From Algoriphagus machipongonensis (lineage in GTDB: Bacteria; Bacteroidota; Bacteroidia; Cytophagales; Cyclobacteriaceae): 64,000 bases of DNA. A model generated the notes under the pieces. It was not told the origin of the DNA, searched no databases, and saw nothing but the letters and a program-made list of their open reading frames with translations. Where the stretch lies: contig NZ_CM001023.1 of assembly GCF_000166275.1 (NCBI RefSeq), forward strand, positions 2,545,001 to 2,609,000, in the 5' to 3' direction. Position numbers and translations under genes: made by a program. Shown here piece after piece: positions 52,009-60,357 of the stretch (its first letter is position 1; each line of letters begins with the position of its first letter).

Positions 52009-54114
52009 TTAAAGAGTCTTCGTTATTTTATCAATTTTTTTTGAAAGGGAAGTAATTGCTTTTGCATAGCGAGAATCCCATTCATCTAATTTCTCAGTTC
52101 TATTGATTGCCACCTCATATTGGATACCGGGAAGAATCCAGGAAGCATAGCCAGAGAAAGGATCATTACAAACGTATAGGGACTTATACCATTCTCCATA
52201 ATACATTCCTTTTGGATCTATCCAGCTTTTCTCCAAGCCAATCAATTCTTCATTGATTTTCTCCAAATCTTTATCTGAAACATTACCACTAATCATGGCA
52301 GCATCCAAAGCTTTTTGATATTCCATGGAGCTGGCCTCTAACATTTCCAAGGCTTTACTAGACTTTTCAAATTTCTCAAAATCTGGTGCAATGGTCTGAA
52401 CCTTTTTCAATGCATTTTCGAAGTGACCTTCCAGATCCTGCGCATATCGAGGAACATCGTAAGGGATCACATCTCCATTGGCTAATCTCAAGGCTACCAA
52501 GCCAAATACTTGCGCTACGGTTCCTCCCAATTTAAAACTTGGTTCTACAAACTTGCTGTAATAATGGAAGTTGTCATAGTTAGAATGGTAAGCGGTCAAA
52601 CCACCTGTTCCGCCACCTAAACTAGGAACACCAACATGCATGTAAAAGGCAATATGATCTGATCCACCGCCTAGATTACCCATTCTTGGTTCATCATTTT
52701 TACCTGCCCAAACCTCATAGACGGTTTTAGATGAATCTGGAAAAGCAACATCTTTTGCAGCATCCATGATGATCTTTTTCAAAGTTGGAGCTGCAGAAGC
52801 GCCAAAGTTTCTACCATTCACCCCTCCGTCAAAGTTCATATAAGCAATAGCATTTGCTTTTAACTCATCTCTCATATGTTCTACCCATTCAGTAGAACCA
52901 ATTACTCCTTGTTCCTCGGCATCCCAATGACCGATCATTATAGATCTCTCAGGGGCTTTTCCTTCCTTCACCAATTTACCAATAGCCTCAGATAGGGTAA
53001 GTAGCATGGCTGTTCCAGAATTTGGGTCAGTAGCACCAAAACTCCAAGCATCAAAATGGGCACCTAAAATGATCCATTCGTCAGGGTATTTGGAACCTTT
53101 GAAAGTACCCACCACATTATTGGCACGGATAAAATCAACTGGCTGATCTACCATTACTCTTACTTGAAGGTCTTCTCCACCTTCGATTTTATAGTCGAAA
53201 GACAATCCACCTTGCCATTCTTCAGGAACGTCCTGTCCTTTCATTCTAGAAAGAATCTCTTTTGCTGCACCATATCCAATAGGAGTTACTGGGATGGTAT
53301 GAAAGTCTACATCTTTAGGATCTAGTCTATCTACCTTTACAGGCCCGTCTAAAGGCAATGCAGGCTCATTGGGTGTCAAGGGATCTCCTGTCCAATCCAA
53401 GGTCAACATGGACCCTCTTTGGATGGTAGTTTCATTGTAATAAGGTCCATCAGGATAAACATCACCTCTGGTGTAGCCATTGTCTTTAGGATCGGTATAA
53501 ACTACCAATCCAATTGCTCCTGCTTCTTCAGCATACTTTGCTTTATAACCACGGAAATTACCTCCGTAACGAGCGATAGCCACTTTTCCAGTAAGATCAA
53601 CGCCCATTTCCTTGAGTTTTGCAAAGTCTTCTCGGGTACCATAGTTAACATAAACAACTTCTGCTGTCACATCACCAGATCCTGAGAATGCATTGAATCC
53701 TAAATACAATCTATCATCCGCAGAAAAGGGATCTTCCTCCAATATGGCTTCCTGCTGTGATAAGGTCATTTTTACAGGAGAAACAATTTCCAGATGCGAT
53801 TCACCCGGGTGATTGGGAAGATATACATCATAAGGATATAGCTTCACATCCATTCCTGCCTCAGACATGATTTTGGACATGTATTGCTGTACCAGTTCGT
53901 TTTCTGGAGTCCCAGCAATGTGAGGGTTTTTAGTGATTTCTTTCAGGTGTACTTTGAAACTACTAAAATCTACAGCCTCTAGAAATTCACTTTCCAAAGC
54001 TTTTTGCTTCTCCTGATTTTTCTGGAAAAAGCCATCCTGAGCTTGGGCTGTAAACGCCAAAGCCAAGGTCCCAAAGACGAGGGATCTTTTAAGGTTGAAA
54101 TTTAGTTTAATCAT
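52009..54114 (-). CDS. M28 family metallopeptidase with PA domain (glutamate carboxypeptidase II-like)
   Basis: A 701-residue secreted peptidase with signal peptide (cleavage near TAQAQ). The order is N-terminal segment, a PA (protease-associated) insert (about 155-290, VYVNYGTREDFAKL, VAIARYGGNFRG), the M28 zinc domain (about 330-560) and a helical dimerisation domain (about 575-695). Zinc-site residues are visible in ILGAHFDAW, TDPNSGTAM, WDAEEQG, NFDGGVNGR and AYHSNYDNFHYY. It resembles human PSMA/NAALADase and would release C-terminal residues from peptides in the periplasm. Its start codon overlaps the stop of the upstream NlpC gene by 8 bp, so the two are coupled. Confidence 0.9.
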   Translation of the reverse strand: MIKLNFNLKRSLVFGTLALAFTAQAQDGFFQKNQEKQKALESEFLEAVDFSSFKVHLKEITKNPHIAGTPENELVQQYMSKIMSEAGMDVKLYPYDVYLPNHPGESHLEIVSPVKMTLSQQEAILEEDPFSADDRLYLGFNAFSGSGDVTAEVVYVNYGTREDFAKLKEMGVDLTGKVAIARYGGNFRGYKAKYAEEAGAIGLVVYTDPKDNGYTRGDVYPDGPYYNETTIQRGSMLTLDWTGDPLTPNEPALPLDGPVKVDRLDPKDVDFHTIPVTPIGYGAAKEILSRMKGQDVPEEWQGGLSFDYKIEGGEDLQVRVMVDQPVDFIRANNVVGTFKGSKYPDEWIILGAHFDAWSFGATDPNSGTAMLLTLSEAIGKLVKEGKAPERSIMIGHWDAEEQGVIGSTEWVEHMRDELKANAIAYMNFDGGVNGRNFGASAAPTLKKIIMDAAKDVAFPDSSKTVYEVWAGKNDEPRMGNLGGGSDHIAFYMHVGVPSLGGGTGGLTAYHSNYDNFHYYSKFVEPSFKLGGTVAQVFGLVALRLANGDVIPYDVPRYAQDLEGHFENALKKVQTIAPDFEKFEKSSKALEMLEASSMEYQKALDAAMISGNVSDKDLEKINEELIGLEKSWIDPKGMYYGEWYKSLYVCNDPFSGYASWILPGIQYEVAINRTEKLDEWDSRYAKAITSLSKKIDKITKTL

Positions 54115-55270
54115 TTTTTAAAAGTTCTGAGACGGAAATTACTCCATCTGATTGATTGTTGATGATTCGTTTGGTTCTTAGGTATCGATTGAGTTCATAC
54201 TCATCGAAATTGGGGCTATTTGGGTCAAAACTTGAAATTCGTACTCTTCCTCGGCTATGGATAAATTCACCATTTCCTATCCACATACCTACATGGACTA
54301 CGCGCTCTTTTTTCTCTTCTGTGCCTTTCACTCCGAAGAATAAAAGATCTCCCACCTCAAGCTTATCCCAGTTTTTGTCTACATCTATCAGTTCTCCTTC
54401 ATTTACCTGTTGGGAGGCATCTCTAGGGATTATTTTTCCATTGAGGTAATAGATCGTCTTGGTAAAACCACTACAATCTACTCCTTTTATAGATGTTCCA
54501 CCCCATAAGTAGGGCACACCCATCATTTGCTTGGCAGTGGAAATTAATGCTTCTGGTTGGGTGCTTCTGGTTTCATTCCAGTGCTCCCAAGTATCTAAGT
54601 TGGAATTGTCTACCCACCCAGATCTACCATCAGGAAGGGTTACATGAGTCATTTCTTTATGGATTTCTCCCACTACCAATATATCTCCGGCAACTAGATC
54701 TGAAACCATTTCAGATTTGCTTTCATCTTTCCATACATGGCCTGTCAGAGAGGTGAAAACTACTTTGGGAAGAGTGTACCAAGTCTCTAATTCAGCTTCT
54801 GTCATTTGATGGATTCCAGCTCTATCCACCCAAGAAAGGTATCCATCTGGTGTTTGTACCAAAAACCATCCATCATCTTCCTTCAGGACTTTTAAGGGTG
54901 TTCCCATTAAGGCTTGGGTACCTAGCTCAGCAGAATGTCTGGGATTACTTCGGATATTGGCAACGGAAATAGTGACTAAGGCTCGGGTTTGATCTCCCAA
55001 CTCTGCCTCGGGCATTTGTTCTACAGCATTCGTGTAGGAAACTCCCTTTTCATTGAGCTCAGCTAAAAAGTTAGCAAGCCCAACAATTTGATCAGTTTCT
55101 CCTTTTAAGGAGTCGTTTTCAAATGTAAGGTCCCATCGTGCCACTCTACGGTCTGGAGCAAGTTCAGCCCTATAGTTTTCAATTAATTGGGTTACTTCTT
55201 CATTGTGCTTTTCCTGGCAGGCGAAACCTAGATAGAGTAGGGGGATGATCAGTATATAACTCTTCTTCAT
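54107..55270 (-). CDS. NlpC/P60 cysteine peptidase lipoprotein with SH3 domains
   Basis: A 387-residue lipoprotein (ATG 55270 preferred over the upstream in-frame ATG 55300, because it puts MKKSYILI directly before the lipobox LGFAC). Two bacterial SH3-type segments precede the peptidase (NIRSNPRHSAELG, TPLKVLKEDDGWFLV and DILVVGEIHKEMTHV). The C-terminal NlpC/P60 domain has the catalytic Cys in VDCSGFTKTIYY and the His in RVVHVGMWIGNGEFIHS. Such enzymes cut the gamma-D-Glu to diaminopimelate bond in peptidoglycan peptides. Coupling to an M28 peptidase suggests joint wall-peptide recycling. It is preceded by a terminator for the amidohydrolase operon. Confidence 0.9.
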   Translation of the reverse strand: MKKSYILIIPLLYLGFACQEKHNEEVTQLIENYRAELAPDRRVARWDLTFENDSLKGETDQIVGLANFLAELNEKGVSYTNAVEQMPEAELGDQTRALVTISVANIRSNPRHSAELGTQALMGTPLKVLKEDDGWFLVQTPDGYLSWVDRAGIHQMTEAELETWYTLPKVVFTSLTGHVWKDESKSEMVSDLVAGDILVVGEIHKEMTHVTLPDGRSGWVDNSNLDTWEHWNETRSTQPEALISTAKQMMGVPYLWGGTSIKGVDCSGFTKTIYYLNGKIIPRDASQQVNEGELIDVDKNWDKLEVGDLLFFGVKGTEEKKERVVHVGMWIGNGEFIHSRGRVRISSFDPNSPNFDEYELNRYLRTKRIINNQSDGVISVSELLKND

Positions 55271-55287
55271 GCTGAAATATACTTCAA

Positions 55288-55339
55288 AAGAAAACCACAA
55301 GAAACCCCAACATGATAATGTGAGGCTTCCTGTGGTTTA
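55288..55339 (-). terminator. terminator of the amidohydrolase operon
   Basis: On the minus strand AAACCACAGGAAGCCTCACAT folds back on ATGTTGGGGTTTCTTGTGG with a few mismatches and runs into TTTTCTTTT. It lies just downstream of the last amidohydrolase gene. Confidence 0.65.
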
Positions 55340-55356
55340 TTTGGTTTTATTCTTAT

Positions 55357-56661
55357 TTATTTATGCTCTTCTAAACCAGGAGATCTATCCAAAAACTCCT
55401 GATATAATCTGATGTGTCTGTTTGACATTGGGATTCTATATCCGCTAATGAAAACATGGATGATGTCAGACTTGGTCTCGAAAGGATCACCTGTTGCCAC
55501 AATTAGGTTGGCTACTTTCCCTTCTTCAATTGATCCATACATATCAGATACACCGAAGATTTCAGCGGGATTGATCGTCACTGCCTTCCAAGCTTCTTCT
55601 TTGCCCATGCCATAAGCAGCAGCAAATGCAGCGTGGAAAGGTAAGTTTCTTACATTCTCCTCTTCATTGGTTCGGATGGCAACTTTCACACCAGCTTTCG
55701 CCAGTTTTCCAGGGTTTGCATATGCCGCATCGTATCGATCCGACTCACGAGTAGGTAGTTCCTGAACAGGACCGGCAATCACAGGAATACCAGCTTCTGC
55801 GATTTCATCAGCTACTCTCCATCCTTCAGCAACACCAGAGAAGATAAATTTACCTTCTTTACCCTCAACCCACTTAATGGCGTTTTGGATATCTCCAGCA
55901 GCATTAACTTCAATCATTAATGGTAGTTCACCTGAAGTCACCTTGGCCATTTGTTCGATTTCTGGATAGTACTCTAGCTCCGCACCATTTTCTTTCAACT
56001 TGGCGAAAGTCTTCGCTTTTTCCCAAACATCATTTGCCTCTTTCAAGGCCTTTTCATTATCCTTTTTGATGTCATCATCTGATCTTCTATCCCATCTACC
56101 TCTTCTGGCAGAAGAAGGAAAGTTCATCACTACAGCTTTGAAACCACCGTACATTTGATCTGGAGTATAACCCAAAAGGTTGATCAAAGCAGCTGTTCCT
56201 GGGAATAAACCTCCTGAAGGAACCGTCATTACAGTAGTAACACCAGAAACTCGAGTTACAGGAATTTCCTGTGAGTTGGGGTTAACTGCAGTAAGTGCCT
56301 GCATATTAGGAGTGATATTGCCCACTTCAGCATAATCATTCGTCTCTGCAACAGAGCTTACTTCTACCAAACCTAGACGGGTACCACCATCAATCATCCC
56401 AGGGTAAATAAATAGTCCTGAGCAATCAATTACCTCAGCACCATCAGCGCTGACATTGGTTCCCACCTGAATGATTTTTCCATTTTCCAATAAAACGGAT
56501 GCATTCTCCAAAGTGCCTTTAGTGATAGTCACCACCGTAGCATTTTGAAGTAAAAACTTTCCTGTTCGAGGTTTTACAAATTCCCCGTCAATTTGAGCCA
56601 TTGCCATGAAGGGCAAAAAGGCCATCAGGAAGGCGAAAAAGGCTTTTGTTATTCTTTTCAT
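55357..56661 (-). CDS. secreted amidohydrolase-like protein without the HxH metal motif
   Basis: A 434-residue protein with signal peptide (cleavage near MAMAQI) and the composite-domain strands and TIM-barrel of the imidazolonepropionase-like amidohydrolase group (LLQNATVVTITKGTLENASV at the start, VTINPAEIFGVSDMYGSIEE near the end). At the place of the usual metal-binding DAHxH it has IDGGTR (Gly93 and Arg95 in place of the two histidines). Later ligand sites are also changed: EVNAAG instead of a His, and FSGVAEG instead of FQH. Catalysis by the classical two-metal mechanism is therefore unlikely. It is third in a run of three related genes and may be a structural partner. Confidence 0.8.
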   Translation of the reverse strand: MKRITKAFFAFLMAFLPFMAMAQIDGEFVKPRTGKFLLQNATVVTITKGTLENASVLLENGKIIQVGTNVSADGAEVIDCSGLFIYPGMIDGGTRLGLVEVSSVAETNDYAEVGNITPNMQALTAVNPNSQEIPVTRVSGVTTVMTVPSGGLFPGTAALINLLGYTPDQMYGGFKAVVMNFPSSARRGRWDRRSDDDIKKDNEKALKEANDVWEKAKTFAKLKENGAELEYYPEIEQMAKVTSGELPLMIEVNAAGDIQNAIKWVEGKEGKFIFSGVAEGWRVADEIAEAGIPVIAGPVQELPTRESDRYDAAYANPGKLAKAGVKVAIRTNEEENVRNLPFHAAFAAAYGMGKEEAWKAVTINPAEIFGVSDMYGSIEEGKVANLIVATGDPFETKSDIIHVFISGYRIPMSNRHIRLYQEFLDRSPGLEEHK

Positions 56662-56682
56662 GTCTTCTTTTGATTAGGGGAA

Positions 56683-58068
56683 TTAATAATTGGTATTGAA
56701 TAAAGTTTCAGAAATGTCAGAGAAATTCAACTCAACACCCTGCAAACATCTATGATCTTCTTCAGATAAGAATATAGGCTCTACCATATCTGTAGGGCTT
56801 ACTTTCAATCGCTGATCATCCTTATCTTCTTCTATATCAAAGTATTTTACACCATCAACATAGGTCTGTTGAGGAATCGCATATACAGAAAGTGGATGAC
56901 CTTCAAAAATCACCAAGTCGGCCTGCTTACCTTCTTCAATAGAACCTACGATATCTGAAATACCCAATTGACGGGCTGGATTCATAGTAATCATAGAAAG
57001 TGCTTCTTCATCAGTCATTCCACCATATCGTTGCGTTTTAGCAGCTTCATGGTATAGGTGACGGATCAATTCAGCTGAATCAGAGTTGATAGAAGTGATT
57101 GCACCATTTTTTGTCAAAATAGCTGCGTTGTATGCAGTAGAATAGTACACCTCAAATTTATAAGCCCACCAGTCTGCAAATACAGATGCTCCCATGGTGT
57201 ACTCAGCGATTTCCGGAGCCACTTTGAATCCTTCATTGGTATGTTGGAATACTAGTTTACTGATACCGAAATCACGTGCTACATTGATCAACATATAAAT
57301 CTCATCTGCACGATAGGAGTGACAGTGAATGATGATCTTTCCATCTAAAATATCCACCAAAGTCTGTAGTCTTTCGTCATATTCAGGAGCCTCAGCAGTA
57401 CTTCCTTTTTGAGAAGAGGCAGAATTATAATCTTCCCAAGCTTTCTTATACTGAAGTGCTTCACTGAAGCCATTTCTTAGAATTGCTTCAACACCCATTC
57501 TAGTTCTTGGCTGAACGCCTTTTCCTCTACCATGAACACGTGTTGGGTTTTCACCCAATGCAAACTTGATAGTTCTTGGAGCATCTTGCATGATGATATC
57601 AGCAGGATTAGATGATCCATAGCGGTGCTTCAACGTTACATTTTGACCACCTACTACATTGGCAGATCCGTGCATCGCGTGAGAAATAGTTACACCACCT
57701 GCCAAAGCTCGGTAGAGACCAATTTCATATGGATTTACCATGTCGCGCATTCTTACTTCTGCTACGATAGGAGCAGTCGCTTCATTTACTACATCCAATG
57801 CTACGTGAGAGTGTGCATCAATAATACCTGGCATTAAGAATTTGCCTGTGGCATCCACCGTTTCCACTCCAGAAGGAGCAGATATATCTTGACCGATTTT
57901 TTTGATGATACCATCTTCAACCAAAACATCAGAGTTTTCTAAGGTTCCGTTGGTAACAGTTAAAACCGTTGCATTTTTTATCAAAACGCTACCCTTTGGC
58001 GTTTGAGCTGAAGCAAAGCTAAAACTCAATCCCAAGAAAGCAGCTAGAAAATATTTGAGCTTTTTCAT
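56683..58068 (-). CDS. secreted amidohydrolase with intact metal site
   Basis: A 461-residue member of the same group with signal peptide (cleavage near FASAQT). The metal motif is present: DAHSH with His86 and His88, and later IIHCHSYRAD, VFQHTNEG and NSDSAEL supply the other expected ligands. The enzyme is expected to hydrolyse a cyclic or linear amide outside the cytoplasm; substrate unknown. It is the only one of the three neighbouring genes with the classical site, so it is the probable catalytic subunit. The spacing to the next gene is 21 bp and to the previous 4 bp, so all three are one operon. Confidence 0.87.
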   Translation of the reverse strand: MKKLKYFLAAFLGLSFSFASAQTPKGSVLIKNATVLTVTNGTLENSDVLVEDGIIKKIGQDISAPSGVETVDATGKFLMPGIIDAHSHVALDVVNEATAPIVAEVRMRDMVNPYEIGLYRALAGGVTISHAMHGSANVVGGQNVTLKHRYGSSNPADIIMQDAPRTIKFALGENPTRVHGRGKGVQPRTRMGVEAILRNGFSEALQYKKAWEDYNSASSQKGSTAEAPEYDERLQTLVDILDGKIIIHCHSYRADEIYMLINVARDFGISKLVFQHTNEGFKVAPEIAEYTMGASVFADWWAYKFEVYYSTAYNAAILTKNGAITSINSDSAELIRHLYHEAAKTQRYGGMTDEEALSMITMNPARQLGISDIVGSIEEGKQADLVIFEGHPLSVYAIPQQTYVDGVKYFDIEEDKDDQRLKVSPTDMVEPIFLSEEDHRCLQGVELNFSDISETLFNTNY

Positions 58069-58072
58069 GTCT

Positions 58073-59764
58073 TTACTTGTTTGCGATTAGGGTTGGGTTA
58101 AGTGTAGCGCTGAATGGGAAAGTCCCAAATTGACCTACATTCATGTTGCCTTCAAAACTGCTTCCATCTACTTCTCCAGAAACAGTTACTGTTAATGACA
58201 TGCCTCCAGCGGCCACATCAAAATCAAAAGATAGGTTTGAACCATCAACAGTTACATTTTTAATGTCTGACTTGGCAGTTCCATTTCCTGAAGGGTCATC
58301 ATAGGTGATTGATCCGGTAAAATCGGAGCCATCTTGACTGATTTCTAAAACTCCTCCTGATTTTCCAGCAGGAGATTCAGATGTATAGTCCCAGTTTCCG
58401 GCTACTTCTACCTTATCACCATCACTGCTATTCTTTTTCTTCTTTGCTTTAGTTTCATAATCATAAACATAGCCATCCACAACGACATGTTTCACTTGAC
58501 TGTCTTCGCTAAATAATGAATCAGTAGTGATAACCAGATTTGCCAATTTACCTTTCTCTATACTTCCAGCAATTCTATTGATACCTAAGATAGAAGCAGG
58601 ATTAGTGGTCAATGCTGCCAATGCAGCTTCTTCAGATAGCCCATTTTCTATTAGGGAAGCCAAAGTCTTTTTCACATCTCCAGCTTTCGTGTTTACCACA
58701 GAGAAACCAAATGCGATACCTGCTTCTTCTAATAATGAAGCCTGCTTTAATGCACCTTCGTATGCTTCTTTTACTCTAGCATATTCTTCTTTTACAGACT
58801 CCTTAGCATCCTCTTTTTGAGCTTTGATTGCTTTATCATCAGGAACTTCAAGGCTGATCAATACTGGGACATTTGCTTCTTTCAAAACATCTATCACGGC
58901 AGAATAATCATCTAAACCTGTAAGAATCAATTTAAAACCCAGTTCTTTCTGAAGGCTAATTGCTCTTCTCACTTCCAGGTCATTAGATGCCTCAAACATC
59001 ACTGGTACTTCACTGTTGATGACATCCATCATAGCAGAGTAAGTAGAAGTTTGCTCTGGGCGTGTTGAACCTGATACAGTCTGGAATTGATCAGCTCGTT
59101 GTTTGGTAAGCTTGGTGTTTTGATACACATCTCTAAACTTAGCCATCACACCGACAGCAGTACCTGGATAAACACCTCTTGCGCCACTAAAATTTGCAGC
59201 TAAGGCAGAATTTGTTTTTAGGACATTGGTAGAATATTCAGAACCCAATAGAACAATAGCGGCTTTACCAGCTAACATCCCACCATCAGGTAGAATTTGA
59301 GCAATTGTAAAGCCTGCCTTTCTAAAATCTTCTACTTGGCTGGATTCAGCTGAATACTGATCTAAAGCCGATCTCCAAGGTGTAACTCCTGCAAAAACAT
59401 CGGCAGGGTCAGTAGGATTAAAATCTTTGGGTCTTTCAGGGTCATCTGGCCTGGTGATACCAGCTTCACTTGCCCCTGCAATAAACCCTGGGTAAATAAA
59501 CAAGGAGTCTCCGGGAACCACTTGTGCTTCCATAGGTAAGCTTAAGTTGGATCCTACTCCTGCTATTACTCCGTCCTTGATTAAGACGGTAGCTTTGGTT
59601 CCTGCTTTACCGGGTGCGGTAATAACAGTAGCATTGATTATGGCATAAGTACTAGTTACTCGTTTCTTTCCACTGGGGTCGCTTTGTGCAAACAAAGAAC
59701 CTGTAGAAATCCATCCAGTAACCATTAAGCCAAGAACACATGCCTTTAGTAGTGTTTTTTTCAT
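58073..59764 (-). CDS. secreted amidohydrolase-like protein with extra C-terminal beta domain, no HxH motif
   Basis: A 563-residue protein, first gene of the operon, with signal peptide (cleavage near SLFAQS). The amidohydrolase scaffold is clear (TYAIINATVITAPGKAGTKA, TNPASILGINRIAGSIEKGK). The metal motif is replaced: IAGASEAGI where DAHxH is expected (Ala98, Glu100). It carries an additional C-terminal domain of about 110 residues (GNWDYTSESPAGKSGGVLEI, DGSSFEGNMNVGQFGTFPFS), a beta-barrel-like fold. A regulatory or structural partner role to the intact enzyme is plausible. The upstream 227-bp region has no clear promoter match. Confidence 0.8.
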   Translation of the reverse strand: MKKTLLKACVLGLMVTGWISTGSLFAQSDPSGKKRVTSTYAIINATVITAPGKAGTKATVLIKDGVIAGVGSNLSLPMEAQVVPGDSLFIYPGFIAGASEAGITRPDDPERPKDFNPTDPADVFAGVTPWRSALDQYSAESSQVEDFRKAGFTIAQILPDGGMLAGKAAIVLLGSEYSTNVLKTNSALAANFSGARGVYPGTAVGVMAKFRDVYQNTKLTKQRADQFQTVSGSTRPEQTSTYSAMMDVINSEVPVMFEASNDLEVRRAISLQKELGFKLILTGLDDYSAVIDVLKEANVPVLISLEVPDDKAIKAQKEDAKESVKEEYARVKEAYEGALKQASLLEEAGIAFGFSVVNTKAGDVKKTLASLIENGLSEEAALAALTTNPASILGINRIAGSIEKGKLANLVITTDSLFSEDSQVKHVVVDGYVYDYETKAKKKKNSSDGDKVEVAGNWDYTSESPAGKSGGVLEISQDGSDFTGSITYDDPSGNGTAKSDIKNVTVDGSNLSFDFDVAAGGMSLTVTVSGEVDGSSFEGNMNVGQFGTFPFSATLNPTLIANK

Positions 59765-59940
59765 AAAGTTGATGGTTTTTCCTTGTAGCTAAGCTAACAA
59801 ATGGCTCATCACAATCCTTTGAGAATTATTTTTTATAAGTATTTTTTTGATCAATGGCTAGTAAAGAGGGGTGAAGGACTTTTTTGAGTGTAGGAAATAC
59901 AAAGTGCAATGAAAAAAATTATGTGGTTGGTAAATCCTTG

Positions 59941-59969
59941 TTGTATTTATAACTAGTATATTAACTTTA
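59941..59969 (+). promoter_or_regulatory. possible Bacteroidota-type promoter for the response-regulator operon
   Basis: TTG at 59941 and TAACTTTA at 59962 are separated by 18 bases, close to the TTTG / TAnnTTTG consensus. The second box differs at its last base. It lies 22 bp before the first start codon. Confidence 0.35.
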
Positions 59970-59991
59970 AGCACGAGTTCACCCTTAGAAT

Positions 59992-60351
59992 ATGAAAAAA
60001 ATCCTGATTATTGAGGATGATTTATTGATTTCCAGTCTTGTCCAATTCCGTCTTAAAAAAGACGGTTATGAGACCCTTCTTGTCCAAGATGGAAATGAAG
60101 GTGCGAAGGCTATTGGAAATTATGATCCTGATCTTATTATTACAGATGTGATGATGCCTTTTAAAAGTGGAATCGAGATTATTCACTTTGCCAAAAAGAC
60201 TAAGCCGGATACCCCTATCATAGTCCTTAGTTCTCTTGGTGAGGAGGAAAAAGTAGTATTGGAAGCTTTTAATTTGGGAGTTGCAGATTTTATCCCAAAG
60301 CCATTTAATCCTAATGAGTTGGCGATTAGAGTAAAACGTGTACTGAAATAA
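59992..60351 (+). CDS. stand-alone response regulator receiver domain
   Basis: A 119-residue CheY-like protein with no output domain. The phosphoacceptor is Asp52 in IITDVMMPFKSG, the acidic pair is Glu8/Asp9-Asp10, the Ser/Thr switch is SS80-81 in IIVLSSLG, and the conserved Lys is Lys103 in IPKPFNP. It is phosphorylated by a histidine kinase not encoded in the window. It is the first gene of an operon with a HEAT protein, a glycosyltransferase and a YaiO protein, so it probably controls polysaccharide output by protein-protein contact. Confidence 0.9.
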   Translation: MKKILIIEDDLLISSLVQFRLKKDGYETLLVQDGNEGAKAIGNYDPDLIITDVMMPFKSGIEIIHFAKKTKPDTPIIVLSSLGEEEKVVLEAFNLGVADFIPKPFNPNELAIRVKRVLK

Positions 60352-60357
60352 TACTGC

